Shown in pieces: positions 1-7,794 of a DNA stretch of 33,194 nt. Position numbers and translations under genes: made by a program. The notes beneath the pieces are model-generated. The model was not told the origin of the DNA and searched no databases. It worked only from the letters and a program-made list of their open reading frames with translations. The first letter of the stretch is position 1. Each line of letters starts with the position of its first letter. The stretch comes from Planctomycetota bacterium (GTDB lineage Bacteria; Planctomycetota; UBA1135; GCA-002686595), in NCBI GenBank assembly GCA_029212845.1, contig JARGPD010000013.1:13802-46995 (forward strand), given 5' to 3'.

Positions 1-153
1 TTCGTCGTCGAGCTCGGCGACCAGCTCCTCGTCCTCTTCGAGCTCAGCCGCTTCGTCGTCGTCCTCGTCGTCCTCCTCGTCCTCGTCTTCGTCGTCTTCG
101 TCGTCGAGCTCGGCGACCTGCTCCTCGTCCTCTTCGAGCTCAGCGGCTTCGTC
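1..153 (-). repeat. 57-bp near-identical direct repeat inside the acidic linker
   Basis: Bases 1-57 and 97-153 are the same 57-mer with two mismatches, 96 bp (32 codons) apart. Each copy encodes a module of the type AAELEEDEExVAELDDE in the minus-strand protein. The repeat is in frame, so copy-number change would lengthen or shorten the linker without breaking it. Further copies may lie to the left of the window. Confidence 0.85.
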
Positions 154-1566
154 CTCGTCCTCGTCTTCGTCGGCAAGCTCGGCGGCTTCGGGCTCCTCGT
201 CGTCCTCGTCCTGAGCGTCGAAGAGACCCGGCTGCTCCCAGCTCGGGCGGGCGGGACCGGCTTCGACGACCTCGCTGTCGTCCTCGTCCAGTGCGTCCGC
301 CTCGGTGTCGGCGTCAAAGACTCCCAAGGGGTCGGCCAGGAGCTCGTCCGCTTCGTCGAGCTCGTCCGCTTCGTCGAGCTCGTCCGCTTCGTCGAGCTCG
401 TCCTCTTCGTCGAGCTCGGCGGCTTCGAACTCTTCCTCCTCTTCGTCGAGCTCGGCAGCTTCCTCCCCTTCGGGCTCTTCGTCCTCGTCGAGCTCAGCGA
501 CCTCTTCGGCCAGCTCCGGCTCTTCGTCGAGCGGCGCCTCGGCGACCTCGGGCTGCTGCTCGGCTTCGGGCTCCTCGACGACCGCGACCGGCTCCTCGGC
601 GACGGTGGCCTGGGGCTCCTCCTCGACATCACGCTCCCAGCTGGGGCGAAGTGGCGAGGCCTCCTCGATCGGGCGCACGCCATAGGGGCGCACGCCAGCA
701 TCGGTGGTCAGCTCGGCCGAGTCGGCGGGGCGAACCCAGACACCGTCTTGGAGTCCGGTGTCCTCGCCGACTTCGGCTTCTCGCTCGAGCGGCTTGGCGG
801 CAGCGGCTTGAGCCAGATCTGCGCCAAGTGGCTTGGCGAGGCCGGTCCCGCCGGTAACCCTGACGGGGACCGGCGCAGGTGAACCGTGATCTTGGGATTG
901 CTTGGCTTCATCGGTGGGTTGGGAGCCGAGGACCTGGACTCCCTCGGGCAGCTCGCCGCGGGACCGCAGCTCGAACTCGCGCACCCCTGGGGCCGGCTTG
1001 ACATCGGCCGGGATCTCGGGGAACAGCGCTTCGGCTTCGGCGGAGGTCACTCCGTCTTGCTCTACCTCCCTCAAAGCGGCCGCAACAGGGTTCTCCTGAT
1101 CCGCTTTCTTGGAATTCCGCGGCATCGGGGCACCGATCGCCGCCCAGACCGCCACTGCGGCCACCAGCAAGGCCACTACCACACCGACGATTCCGCCGAG
1201 GATCGCCCCCATGGCGCCGGGCAGGAAGCCCCCGACCGAGCCGCCCCAGCCGCCGATGGCGCCGAACAGCAGGCTCGCCGCGAAGCCCAGGCCGAACAGC
1301 AGCCCGAGCGGCAGCGCCAGGGGCAGCGGCGCCGGGCGCATGAACATCACTGCGCCGACGATCGCCGACGCGACCGCGAACCCGAGGAAGGGGACCGTCC
1401 CGAAGGCCGCGATCAGACCCGTCAGGGCCTCGGTCGAGGTGTTGAGCGCCTCACCGCCGCTCTTCAGGGACATCAGCCCCGAGGCCGCCAGGAAGGCGCC
1501 GCCCAGGAACAGGACCAGCGCGAGGAGCTCGTAGCCCAGGTGTTTCTTGTTCTTCGTTTTACTCAT
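1..1566 (-). CDS. FtsK-like N-terminal membrane domain with long acidic linker (partial, runs off left edge)
   Basis: The reading frame is open from an ATG at 1566 to base 1, giving 522 residues with no stop, so the gene is incomplete; the ORF track omits it because it has no end. Residues 1-140 hold about four hydrophobic segments (the first reads GYELLALVLFLGGAFLAAS) in a layout resembling the four-helix membrane domain of FtsK/SpoIIIE. Residues from about 150 are soluble, and after about 330 they become extremely acidic (Asp/Glu with Ala, Leu, Val), with internal repeats and two copies of RPSWE. The start overlaps the ftsK stop by 8 nt (ATGAGTAA), so translation is probably coupled. Position directly after ftsK and the membrane topology suggest a second FtsK-type translocase with its motor beyond the edge. 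A membrane protein with only an acidic tail is the alternative. The reading frame is certain; the family is inference. Confidence 0.6.
   Translation of the reverse strand, partial: MSKTKNKKHLGYELLALVLFLGGAFLAASGLMSLKSGGEALNTSTEALTGLIAAFGTVPFLGFAVASAIVGAVMFMRPAPLPLALPLGLLFGLGFAASLLFGAIGGWGGSVGGFLPGAMGAILGGIVGVVVALLVAAVAVWAAIGAPMPRNSKKADQENPVAAALREVEQDGVTSAEAEALFPEIPADVKPAPGVREFELRSRGELPEGVQVLGSQPTDEAKQSQDHGSPAPVPVRVTGGTGLAKPLGADLAQAAAAKPLEREAEVGEDTGLQDGVWVRPADSAELTTDAGVRPYGVRPIEEASPLRPSWERDVEEEPQATVAEEPVAVVEEPEAEQQPEVAEAPLDEEPELAEEVAELDEDEEPEGEEAAELDEEEEEFEAAELDEEDELDEADELDEADELDEADELLADPLGVFDADTEADALDEDDSEVVEAGPARPSWEQPGLFDAQDEDDEEPEAAELADEDEDEDEAAELEEDEEQVAELDDEDDEDEDEEDDEDDDEAAELEEDEELVAELDDE
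340..411 (-). repeat. 18-bp tandem repeat, four copies (DELDEA coding)
   Basis: The unit gagctcgtccgcttcgtc occurs three times exactly (340-357, 358-375, 376-393) and a fourth time with one change (394-411). On the minus strand it encodes repeated DELDEA-type hexapeptides in the acidic linker. It is a coding microsatellite-like repeat, not a CRISPR, because there are no spacers. Confidence 0.9.
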
Positions 1567-4126
1567 CACCATCTCCAGTGGTCACGCCATGCAAGGCGTC
1601 CCAGTCTTTGAGGCTCATGTTGACCTCGCGGGCCTTGGATCCCTTGTGGGCGCCAACGATCCCCTCCTCTTCCATCATCTCCAGCAGCCTCGTGCCACGG
1701 GTGTAGCCGATGCCCAGCGCACGCTGCAGCAGACTCGCGGAGCCGCGCTTGGACTTCAGGATCACACGAACGGCTTCATCCCACAACTCGTCCCTCTCGG
1801 AAGGATCCTTGTCGGAGGGCATGCCGGGCTTGGCCGTGCCCGTCGCCGCCTGGACGAGCTCCTGATTGAAGCTGGCCGCCGAGTCCTGCTTGACGAAGTC
1901 CACGATGTCCTGGAGCTCTTCGTCCGTGGCCCACGCACCCTGCACGCGCATGACGTGCGAGACGCCGGGCGGGGTGTACAGCATGTCGCCACCGCCGAGC
2001 AGCTTCTCGGCGCCGCCGGTGTCGAGGATCACGCGGCTGTCGATCTTGCTGGCGACCTGGAACGCGATGCGCGTCGGCAGGTTGCCCTTGAGCACGCCGG
2101 TGATCACGTCGGTCGACGGACGCTGGGTCGCGACGATCACGTGGATGCCAACGGCCCGTGACTTCTGGGCGAGGCGCGTGATCGCCTGCTCGGCCTCCTT
2201 CTTGGAGACCATCATCAGGTCGGCGAGCTCGTCGATCACGATCACGATGTAGGGCACCGCGCGCGGGGTGCGCTCCTCGCTGAACTGCTCGCCCAGCTTC
2301 TCGCGCAGCTTGTCCTCGCCGAGGGCGTTGTAGCCCTTGATGTTCTTGACGCCGGCATCCTTGAAGAGCTCGTAGCGGCCCTCCATCTTCTCGCAGGCCC
2401 ACAGCAGCACGTTGGTGGCCTGCTTGGCGTCGGTCACCACGGGCACCATCATGTGCGGCACGCTGGTGAACATCTGCAGCTCGACCATCTTGGGGTCGAT
2501 CAGCACCCACTGGACCTCGTGCGGCGAGCGCGTGAGCAGCATCGAGGCCAGGATCGTGTTGATGCAGACCGACTTGCCCGAGCCCGTCGTTCCTGCGATC
2601 AACAGGTGCGGCATCTTGGCCAGGTCGGCCACGATCGGCGTGCCCTCGGCGTCCATGCCCAGGAACAGGGGCAGGGCGTACTTGCGCTTGTCGTAGGCCT
2701 CCTGGCGCACGAGCGAGCGCAGGGTCACGGTCGCCCGCTGCTTGTTCGGGATCTCGATGCCGATGGTCGAGCGACCGGGGATCGGCGCGATGATGCGCAC
2801 GCTCTTGGCGAGCAGCGCACCGGCGATCTCCTGGGAAAGCTGGGTGACCTTGTTCATGCGCGTGCCCTGGGCGACCTCGAGCTCGAAGAGCGTGATCGCG
2901 GGGCCGACGCGCGCGCCGACGACATGGGCGTCGACCTTGAACGAGGCCAGGGCGTTCTCGAGCTTGGTCGCGGCCTCCTCGAGGTCCTTCTCGCTGGCCG
3001 AGGTCCCGGCGACGGACTCGTTGAGCAGGGTCAAGGGCGGCAGCTTCCAGGGGCCCGCGGGCGGGGTGACTGGCTCGAGGTCGCGGATGCTGGTGGTGGT
3101 GCTGGCCGAGAGGTCGGGCTTCTTGCGCGCGACCTTGGCCGGGGTCACCACGACCTCTTCCTCCTCTTCCTCTTCGTCTTCCTCGTCCTCGTACTCCCAC
3201 TCCTCCTCGTCGTCCTCGGGCTCCTCTTCGTCCTCGTCGACCTCCTCGTACTCCCACTCCTCGTCGTCCTCGAGCTCCTCCTCTTCCTCCTCCTCGTAGA
3301 GCTCCTCCACCGGCGCGGCCTTCTTGGCCGGCTTCTTCTTCGCGGGCTTCTTCGCCGCCGCCTTCTTCTTGGCCGGCTTCTTCGCCTGCCCCTCTGCGAG
3401 GTCGGCCCCGCGCACGAAGTTCCACAGGCCCAGGAAGAGCCCCTTGAGCCAGACACCCAGGGCCTTCACGGGCCCCTCGCCGCTCGTGCTGGCGCGCTCG
3501 GCGAACCAGTCCCGCATGGCGCCGATGGCCGGCAGGAAGGCCATCTCCGTGGCCAGCATGAACGAGACCAACGAGACCAACGACAGGACCAGCCAGAGGC
3601 CCGGCCCCCCGAACTTGTCGACCAGCCCGGAGGTCGTCTCCAGGGCCAGGTAGCCGCCGGGCCCGTAGGGCGAGACGCTCGAGACGCCGTACTCGGCGCC
3701 GAAGGCCAGCTGGAAGAGGTAGGCGCTCGAGATCAGGAAGCACAGCCCCCCGAAGACCCGCAGGACCGGCAGGGTCAGCTGCTTGCGGGTCGTGATCAGC
3801 ATGCCCCAGGTGCCCGCCAGGAAGCACAGCATGTAGCCGCTCCAGCCGACCGCCGCGAAGGCCTGGGCCGCGAGGTAGTAGCCCGCCTGGCCGCCCCAGT
3901 TCTTGCCCTCGGCCCCGTTGATCGGCTTGTAGAAGCTGATCATCGACACGAACAGGAACAGGGCGAAGCCGATCAACAAGAGACCCTTGATCTCCTGCAG
4001 GTGCTCGGAGACCTCCTCCTCGCCCTTCTTGGCGCGTACCGGCTTCTCAGCCGGCGTGAACCAGGCCTTCACCCGGTCCAGCACGCCCTCGGACTGGGCC
4101 TTCTTCTTGGACTTCTTCTTCGCCAC
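1559..4126 (-). CDS. ftsK: DNA translocase FtsK/SpoIIIE
   Basis: This is a membrane-anchored hexameric DNA pump that moves chromosome termini through the division septum. The 855-residue protein has four N-terminal membrane helices (about residues 50-210), then a Lys/Ala-rich stretch (KKPAKKKAAAKKP) followed by an acidic linker to about 345. The RecA-type motor has Walker A GTTGSGKS near 510, Walker B VIVIDELADLMM near 627, and the family motifs ATQRPSTDVITG and DTGGAEKLLGGGDML. A winged-helix gamma domain occupies about 775-840, so DNA orientation by KOPS-like sites is expected. The start is GTG at 4126 (MAKKKSKKK), with a weak purine-rich site (AGAGG) about 10 nt upstream and 20 nt after coaB. 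It is complete and average in length for short-linker FtsK proteins. The adjacent acidic and basic linker segments are unusual. Confidence 0.97.
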   Translation of the reverse strand: MAKKKSKKKAQSEGVLDRVKAWFTPAEKPVRAKKGEEEVSEHLQEIKGLLLIGFALFLFVSMISFYKPINGAEGKNWGGQAGYYLAAQAFAAVGWSGYMLCFLAGTWGMLITTRKQLTLPVLRVFGGLCFLISSAYLFQLAFGAEYGVSSVSPYGPGGYLALETTSGLVDKFGGPGLWLVLSLVSLVSFMLATEMAFLPAIGAMRDWFAERASTSGEGPVKALGVWLKGLFLGLWNFVRGADLAEGQAKKPAKKKAAAKKPAKKKPAKKAAPVEELYEEEEEEELEDDEEWEYEEVDEDEEEPEDDEEEWEYEDEEDEEEEEEEVVVTPAKVARKKPDLSASTTTSIRDLEPVTPPAGPWKLPPLTLLNESVAGTSASEKDLEEAATKLENALASFKVDAHVVGARVGPAITLFELEVAQGTRMNKVTQLSQEIAGALLAKSVRIIAPIPGRSTIGIEIPNKQRATVTLRSLVRQEAYDKRKYALPLFLGMDAEGTPIVADLAKMPHLLIAGTTGSGKSVCINTILASMLLTRSPHEVQWVLIDPKMVELQMFTSVPHMMVPVVTDAKQATNVLLWACEKMEGRYELFKDAGVKNIKGYNALGEDKLREKLGEQFSEERTPRAVPYIVIVIDELADLMMVSKKEAEQAITRLAQKSRAVGIHVIVATQRPSTDVITGVLKGNLPTRIAFQVASKIDSRVILDTGGAEKLLGGGDMLYTPPGVSHVMRVQGAWATDEELQDIVDFVKQDSAASFNQELVQAATGTAKPGMPSDKDPSERDELWDEAVRVILKSKRGSASLLQRALGIGYTRGTRLLEMMEEEGIVGAHKGSKAREVNMSLKDWDALHGVTTGDGDE

Positions 4127-4146
4127 GTGTGTTGGACCTCTGGAGC

Positions 4147-4821
4147 TCAGCCTCGCCCGAGGGCGACGAGAGCTTCGGCGACGGCGCGCTTGGACTTGTT
4201 CTTGAGCTCGACCTTGCTGCCGTCACGGCCGATCAGGGTCACGCTGGTGCGCGCTCCCCCGAGGGCCGTTGGATCGTTGAGCGCGATGTAGTCCGCGCCC
4301 TTCCTTACTAATTTACGGCGCGCCCGGACCAGGCCGTCCCCGGTCTCGAGGGCGAAGCCCACGACCAGGCGGTCCTGCTTGCGCGCGCCGACAGTCGCCA
4401 GAATATCGGGGTTCTTGACCAACTCCAAGGTTGCGACTTCGTCCCCGCCATCCTTCGCACGCCACTTGCCCGCCCGGCGGCGCTTGGGACGCCAGTCCCC
4501 CACGGCGGCGGCCATGAACAGGGCGTCTGCGCCGGACCTGCCAAAGTGGGCCCTGGAGCGTCCCTCGGCCCCTAGGAAGGCCGCCTGCACGGCCGCCAGC
4601 ATGTCCCGGGCGCTGGTCACATCGACCCGCGTCACCCCCTCGGGCGTCGCTTGATGAACCGGTCCCGCAATCAGGATCACGCGGGCGCCCGCGCGCGCCG
4701 CGGCGGCGGCCAGCTCGAAGCCCATGCGTCCGCTGGACTCGTTCGAGATGTAGCGCACCGGGTCCACATGCTCGCGCGTGGGACCTGCGGTGACGACGAC
4801 CTTGCGGCGAGCCAGGCTCAC
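4147..4821 (-). CDS. coaB: Phosphopantothenate-cysteine ligase (CoaB half of CoaBC), stand-alone
   Basis: CoaB joins cysteine to 4'-phosphopantothenate, the second dedicated step of coenzyme A synthesis. The 224-residue protein matches the C-terminal half of bacterial CoaBC: VTAGPTREHVDPVRYISN with SSGRMGF near the N-terminus, AAAVGDW in the middle, LVKNPDIL, then VGFALETGD and ALNDPTALGG. The start is taken as GTG at 4821, which overlaps the coaC stop by 4 nt (GTGA); the longer ORF in the track (M at 4977) lies inside coaC and is not used. In most bacteria the two activities form one polypeptide, so this locus is split. The split lies exactly between the two domains, and the overlapping start argues against a simple sequencing frameshift, though that remains possible. 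Confidence 0.92.
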   Translation of the reverse strand: MSLARRKVVVTAGPTREHVDPVRYISNESSGRMGFELAAAAARAGARVILIAGPVHQATPEGVTRVDVTSARDMLAAVQAAFLGAEGRSRAHFGRSGADALFMAAAVGDWRPKRRRAGKWRAKDGGDEVATLELVKNPDILATVGARKQDRLVVGFALETGDGLVRARRKLVRKGADYIALNDPTALGGARTSVTLIGRDGSKVELKNKSKRAVAEALVALGRG

Positions 4822-5354
4822 AGGAGGTCCGCCAGGCGCTGCAGCAGGTCGGCGGTCTCGGGGAAGCGGCCCGGGCCCACGTCCCCGCAGGCCATCTCGC
4901 CGGTCTCGGGCTGGAGCACGCGCCAGCCATCGCCGGCTAGGGTCGCGAGGTTGCGGCCCACGGCCGGCTGGGCCCACATGTGCGGGTTCATCGCCGGCAC
5001 GATCACGCGCGGCACCGAGGCCGGGATCGCGAGGGCCATGGTCGTCAAGAGGTCCGTCGCCAGGCCATGGGCCAGGCGCCCGACCAGGTCGGCGGTGGCC
5101 GGCGCGACGAGCAGCAGCTCGCTGCCCTGGGCCAGGCTGATGTGGTCCATGGCCGTCATGCGCCCTTCGCCGAACTCGTGCACCAGGGCCGGGTGCCCGG
5201 TCAGGGCCTCGAACAGCTGGGCCGAGACGAGCCGGTCGGCGTTCGGGGTCAGGACCGCGTGGACCTCGTGGCCGGCGCCCTTGAGCTTGCTGGCGAGGTC
5301 GGCGGCCTTGTGGAGGGCCGCCGAGGCGCCGCAGCCGAGCAGGATGCGAGTCAT
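4818..5354 (-). CDS. coaC: Phosphopantothenoylcysteine decarboxylase (CoaC half of CoaBC), stand-alone
   Basis: CoaC is a flavin (FMN) enzyme that decarboxylates phosphopantothenoylcysteine to 4'-phosphopantetheine. The 178-residue protein has the HFCD flavoprotein signatures: GCGASAALHKAADL at the N-terminus, a histidine in MDHISLAQ near residue 70, LLVAPATADLVGRLAHGLA, the PAMNPHMW clamp motif, and ACGDVGPGR carrying the catalytic cysteine. The ATG at 5354 is preceded by GGAGGAGG at a good Shine-Dalgarno distance, one of the few clear sites in the window. It overlaps gmk by 4 nt (ATGA) and coaB by 4 nt. The length fits a single-domain decarboxylase such as those of streptococci, and its product should act directly with CoaB. 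Confidence 0.93.
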   Translation of the reverse strand: MTRILLGCGASAALHKAADLASKLKGAGHEVHAVLTPNADRLVSAQLFEALTGHPALVHEFGEGRMTAMDHISLAQGSELLLVAPATADLVGRLAHGLATDLLTTMALAIPASVPRVIVPAMNPHMWAQPAVGRNLATLAGDGWRVLQPETGEMACGDVGPGRFPETADLLQRLADLL

Positions 5355-5938
5355 GGGCGGGCCTCCTCCGAGGGGGATGCGGCCGGGTCGCCGAGGCCGG
5401 CGAGCTCGCGCAGCTCGGCGAAGGCGGTGTCGAGGTCCTCGTTCACGATCACGTGGTGGTAGCGGTGCTGCTCCTCCATCTCGCCGGCGGCCTTCTTCAG
5501 GCGCCGCTCGATGACCTCCGGGTCGTCGGTGCCGCGGCCCACCAGGCGCTCGCGCAGGACCTCGGCCGAGGGGGGCGCGATGAAGACGAAGGTCGCTTCG
5601 ACGCCCAGTCCCATCAGCTGCAGGGCGCCCTGCACGTCGATCTCGATCAGGTAGACCTTGCCGGACGCGACCGAGGCCTCGATCGGCCCGCGCAGGGTGC
5701 CGTAGAGGTTGCCGTAGACCTCGGCGTGCTCGAGGAAGTCGCCGGACTCGATCCGGGTGCGGAACTCGGGCACCGTCAGGAAGTGGTAGTCGCGGCCGTC
5801 GACCTCGCCGGGACGCGGGGCGCGGGTGGTGGCCGAGACCGAGAACTCCACGCGCGGATCCTTCAAGAGGCGGCGGCACAGGGTGCTCTTGCCGCAGCCG
5901 GAGGGGCCCGAGACGACCAGGACGCGACCGGCGCTCAT
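5351..5938 (-). CDS. gmk: Guanylate kinase
   Basis: This cytosolic enzyme phosphorylates GMP to GDP with ATP in purine nucleotide synthesis and salvage. The 195-residue protein starts at ATG 5938 (MSAGRVLVVSG), overlapping the yicC stop by 4 nt; the track's longer ORF extends into yicC. The P-loop GPSGCGKS is at residues 11-18, followed by the GMP-binding SATTRAPRPGEVDGRDYHF segment, the EHAEVYGNLYGT segment, and VYLIEIDVQGA. The lid region RLVGRGTDDPEVIERRL is intact. Length and motifs are normal for the family. It sits between yicC and coaC; rpoZ, often found just after gmk in other bacteria, is not present here. Confidence 0.97.
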   Translation of the reverse strand: MSAGRVLVVSGPSGCGKSTLCRRLLKDPRVEFSVSATTRAPRPGEVDGRDYHFLTVPEFRTRIESGDFLEHAEVYGNLYGTLRGPIEASVASGKVYLIEIDVQGALQLMGLGVEATFVFIAPPSAEVLRERLVGRGTDDPEVIERRLKKAAGEMEEQHRYHHVIVNEDLDTAFAELRELAGLGDPAASPSEEARP

Positions 5939-6861
5939 TCGATGTTCTGCACCTGCTCGCGCAGGCGCTCCACGGCGTTCTTCATGTCGACGACCCAGTG
6001 GGCGACCGTCGCGTCGTTGCACTTGCTGCCGATCGTGTTGACCTCGCGCAGGGTCTCCTGGATCAGGAAGTCCAGCTTGCGACCCACGCCGGGGATCGGG
6101 CCGTCGCCCTGGGGCGCCGGACGCTCGCCGGTCAGCTGCTCGACGAGCTGCACCAGGTGGCTGCCCAGGCGCGAGACCTCCTCGGAGACATCGAGCCGGT
6201 CGGCCAGCAGCGCCATCTCCCGGGCAAGGTCCTTTTCGTCGACGCGGCGCCCGCCTCCGAGCAGCTCCTCGACGCGCCGCTGGAGGCCGGCGTGGTGCTC
6301 GGCGACCAGCTCGGGCATGCGTCCTTCGACCATGCTGACCAGCTTGGCCAGGCGCGCGCAGTTGCGCTGGAGGTCCTCGGCCATGGCCCTGCCCTCGCGC
6401 TCGCGCATCACGACCAGGTCGTCGATCGCGGCCTCGGCGGCCTCGAGGGCCAGGGCCTTGGCCACGCCCTCCCACTCGTTCGAGCTGTCCTCGCCACCGA
6501 CCACGCCGGGCAGGGACAGCAGCCGATCGAGGCTGACCCGCTCACGGCCGAGCTCATCGGCCAGACCGTCCAGCTTCTCCGCGTAGCGCGTGAGCAGCTC
6601 GGCGTTGATGCTGGCCGCGGTGGACTCCTCGCTGCGCTCGAGGCGCAGGAAGACGGTCACCGAGCCGCGCGCCAGGCGGCGCTTGATGCGCTGCTCGAGC
6701 TCGATGTCCAGCCCCGCGAGCTCGCTCGGCCCCTTGACCCGCACGACCAGGTGCCGGTTGTTGACCGAGCGCACCTCCGCCGTCATGCCCACACCGTCGC
6801 GCTCGAGGGTTGCCGCCCCGAAGCCGGTCATCGAGCGCAGGGTCGAGGCCGCCAAGGTCAC
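5935..6861 (-). CDS. yicC: YicC/YloC-family endoribonuclease
   Basis: YicC proteins are ring-forming endoribonucleases tied to small-RNA turnover; the family is very often found beside gmk. The 308-residue protein opens with the diagnostic SMTGFGAA and VRSVNNRHLVV motifs of the N-terminal domain, and ends with the DUF1732 signature LDFLIQETLREVNTIGSKCND. The start is taken as GTG at 6861, overlapping the pyrE stop by 4 nt (GTGA); many homologues start a few residues before MTGF, so an internal start at residue 11 is possible. Length is typical. No inactivating change is visible. Co-transcription with pyrE and gmk is almost certain given the overlaps on both sides. Confidence 0.94.
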   Translation of the reverse strand: MTLAASTLRSMTGFGAATLERDGVGMTAEVRSVNNRHLVVRVKGPSELAGLDIELEQRIKRRLARGSVTVFLRLERSEESTAASINAELLTRYAEKLDGLADELGRERVSLDRLLSLPGVVGGEDSSNEWEGVAKALALEAAEAAIDDLVVMREREGRAMAEDLQRNCARLAKLVSMVEGRMPELVAEHHAGLQRRVEELLGGGRRVDEKDLAREMALLADRLDVSEEVSRLGSHLVQLVEQLTGERPAPQGDGPIPGVGRKLDFLIQETLREVNTIGSKCNDATVAHWVVDMKNAVERLREQVQNIE

Positions 6862-7463
6862 GCCTTGCCGCTCTCGGAGACCTGCCCAGGGCGCGAGCCC
6901 GGCTTGACCGCGACGTCGCCGCCCTTGCAGAGCGGGCAGTCGGCCGGGTTCCAGACGCGCGCCTGCACGTCGGCCAGGGCCACGAGCGGGATGTCCATGT
7001 CCTCGAACGGGTTGCCGCCCGAGCGGTTGACCAGACAGGCCGCCGCGACGACCTTGCCGCCGAGCTCCTGGATGACGCGGATCACTTCGCGGGCGCTGCC
7101 GCCGGTGGTCAAGACGTCCTCGACGACCAGCACGCGCTCACCGGGTTCGATCCGGAAGCCGCGGCGCAGGGTCATCATGCCTTCCTTGCGCTCTGTGAAG
7201 ATCGCGCGGGTGCCGCAGGCGCGCCCGACCTCGTAGCTGAAGGTCACCGCGCCCATGGCCGGGCCGACGACGACCTCGATCTCGCGGTCGCGCAGCAGGC
7301 GAGCCAAGGTCTCGGCAGCAGCGCCGGCCTCGGTCGGGTGCTGCAGGAAGAGCGCGCACTGGAAGTAGCGGTCGCTGTGCAAGCCCGAGGAGAGCTCGAA
7401 GTGACCCTCGAGCAGCGCCTCCTTGGCGCGCATCGACTCGAGCAGGCCGGAGGAATCGAGCAT
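6858..7463 (-). CDS. pyrE: Orotate phosphoribosyltransferase
   Basis: This enzyme transfers phosphoribosyl from PRPP to orotate to form OMP, the fifth step of pyrimidine synthesis. The 201-residue protein contains the substrate-facing SSGLHSDRYFQCALF segment, a conserved VGPAMGAVTFSYEV, the flexible loop TERKEGMMTLRRGF, and the PRPP-binding motif VLVVEDVLTTGGSA near residues 110-123. The C-terminus carries a CPLCKGG tail seen in a subset of bacterial and archaeal PyrE proteins. The ATG at 7463 shares its A with the secG stop (TGATG). The track's longer ORF reads into secG and is rejected. It is the only pyrimidine gene in the cluster, so the grouping is probably for growth-rate co-expression and not a pathway operon. 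Confidence 0.95.
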   Translation of the reverse strand: MLDSSGLLESMRAKEALLEGHFELSSGLHSDRYFQCALFLQHPTEAGAAAETLARLLRDREIEVVVGPAMGAVTFSYEVGRACGTRAIFTERKEGMMTLRRGFRIEPGERVLVVEDVLTTGGSAREVIRVIQELGGKVVAAACLVNRSGGNPFEDMDIPLVALADVQARVWNPADCPLCKGGDVAVKPGSRPGQVSESGKA

Positions 7464-7786
7464 CACTCGTTCCCGCCGTTGCCGGCGTCCGGTGCCGTCT
7501 CGGCCGGGGCGTTGAGCATGCTGCCGCCGACGCCGTCGAGCACCGAGGTCGAGGTGGCGCGACGGTTGAGCACGTGGATGCCGAGGGCGGTGACCAGGAA
7601 GACGACCGCGACCCAACCGGTGAAGCGGTTGATGCCGGAGGTGCCCACGCCGAAGGTCGCCTGGCCGTGGCCGCCGAGGGCCTCGCCGAAGCCGCCGCCC
7701 TTGCCCTCTTGGAGCAGGACGACCACGATCAGCACGATCGCCGCGAGGACGAAGACGATGTAGAGCAGAGTGAGGAGCAGGGACAT
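7463..7786 (-). CDS. secG: Preprotein translocase subunit SecG
   Basis: SecG is the small non-essential membrane subunit of the SecYEG export channel. The 107-residue protein has two hydrophobic segments (about residues 3-26 and 55-74) separated by the family signature VLLQEGKGGGFGEALGG, and a polar C-terminal tail rich in Ala, Gly and Asn. The ATG at 7786 lies 8 nt after the tpiA stop and no strong ribosome-binding site is visible, so translation probably depends on coupling. The order tpiA-secG is common in many bacterial phyla. The C-terminal extension after the second helix is longer than in E. coli SecG. Confidence 0.93.
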   Translation of the reverse strand: MSLLLTLLYIVFVLAAIVLIVVVLLQEGKGGGFGEALGGHGQATFGVGTSGINRFTGWVAVVFLVTALGIHVLNRRATSTSVLDGVGGSMLNAPAETAPDAGNGGNE

Positions 7787-7794
7787 GAGCTTGT

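Noticed and set aside
340-411. CRISPR-like short repeats
   Set aside because: The 18-bp units are directly tandem without spacers and lie in frame within an acidic coding region.
2453-4291. 612-aa plus-strand ORF opposite ftsK
   Set aside because: It is a GC-rich mirror of ftsK with Leu/Arg/Gly-rich low-complexity sequence; ftsK on the other strand has complete motifs.
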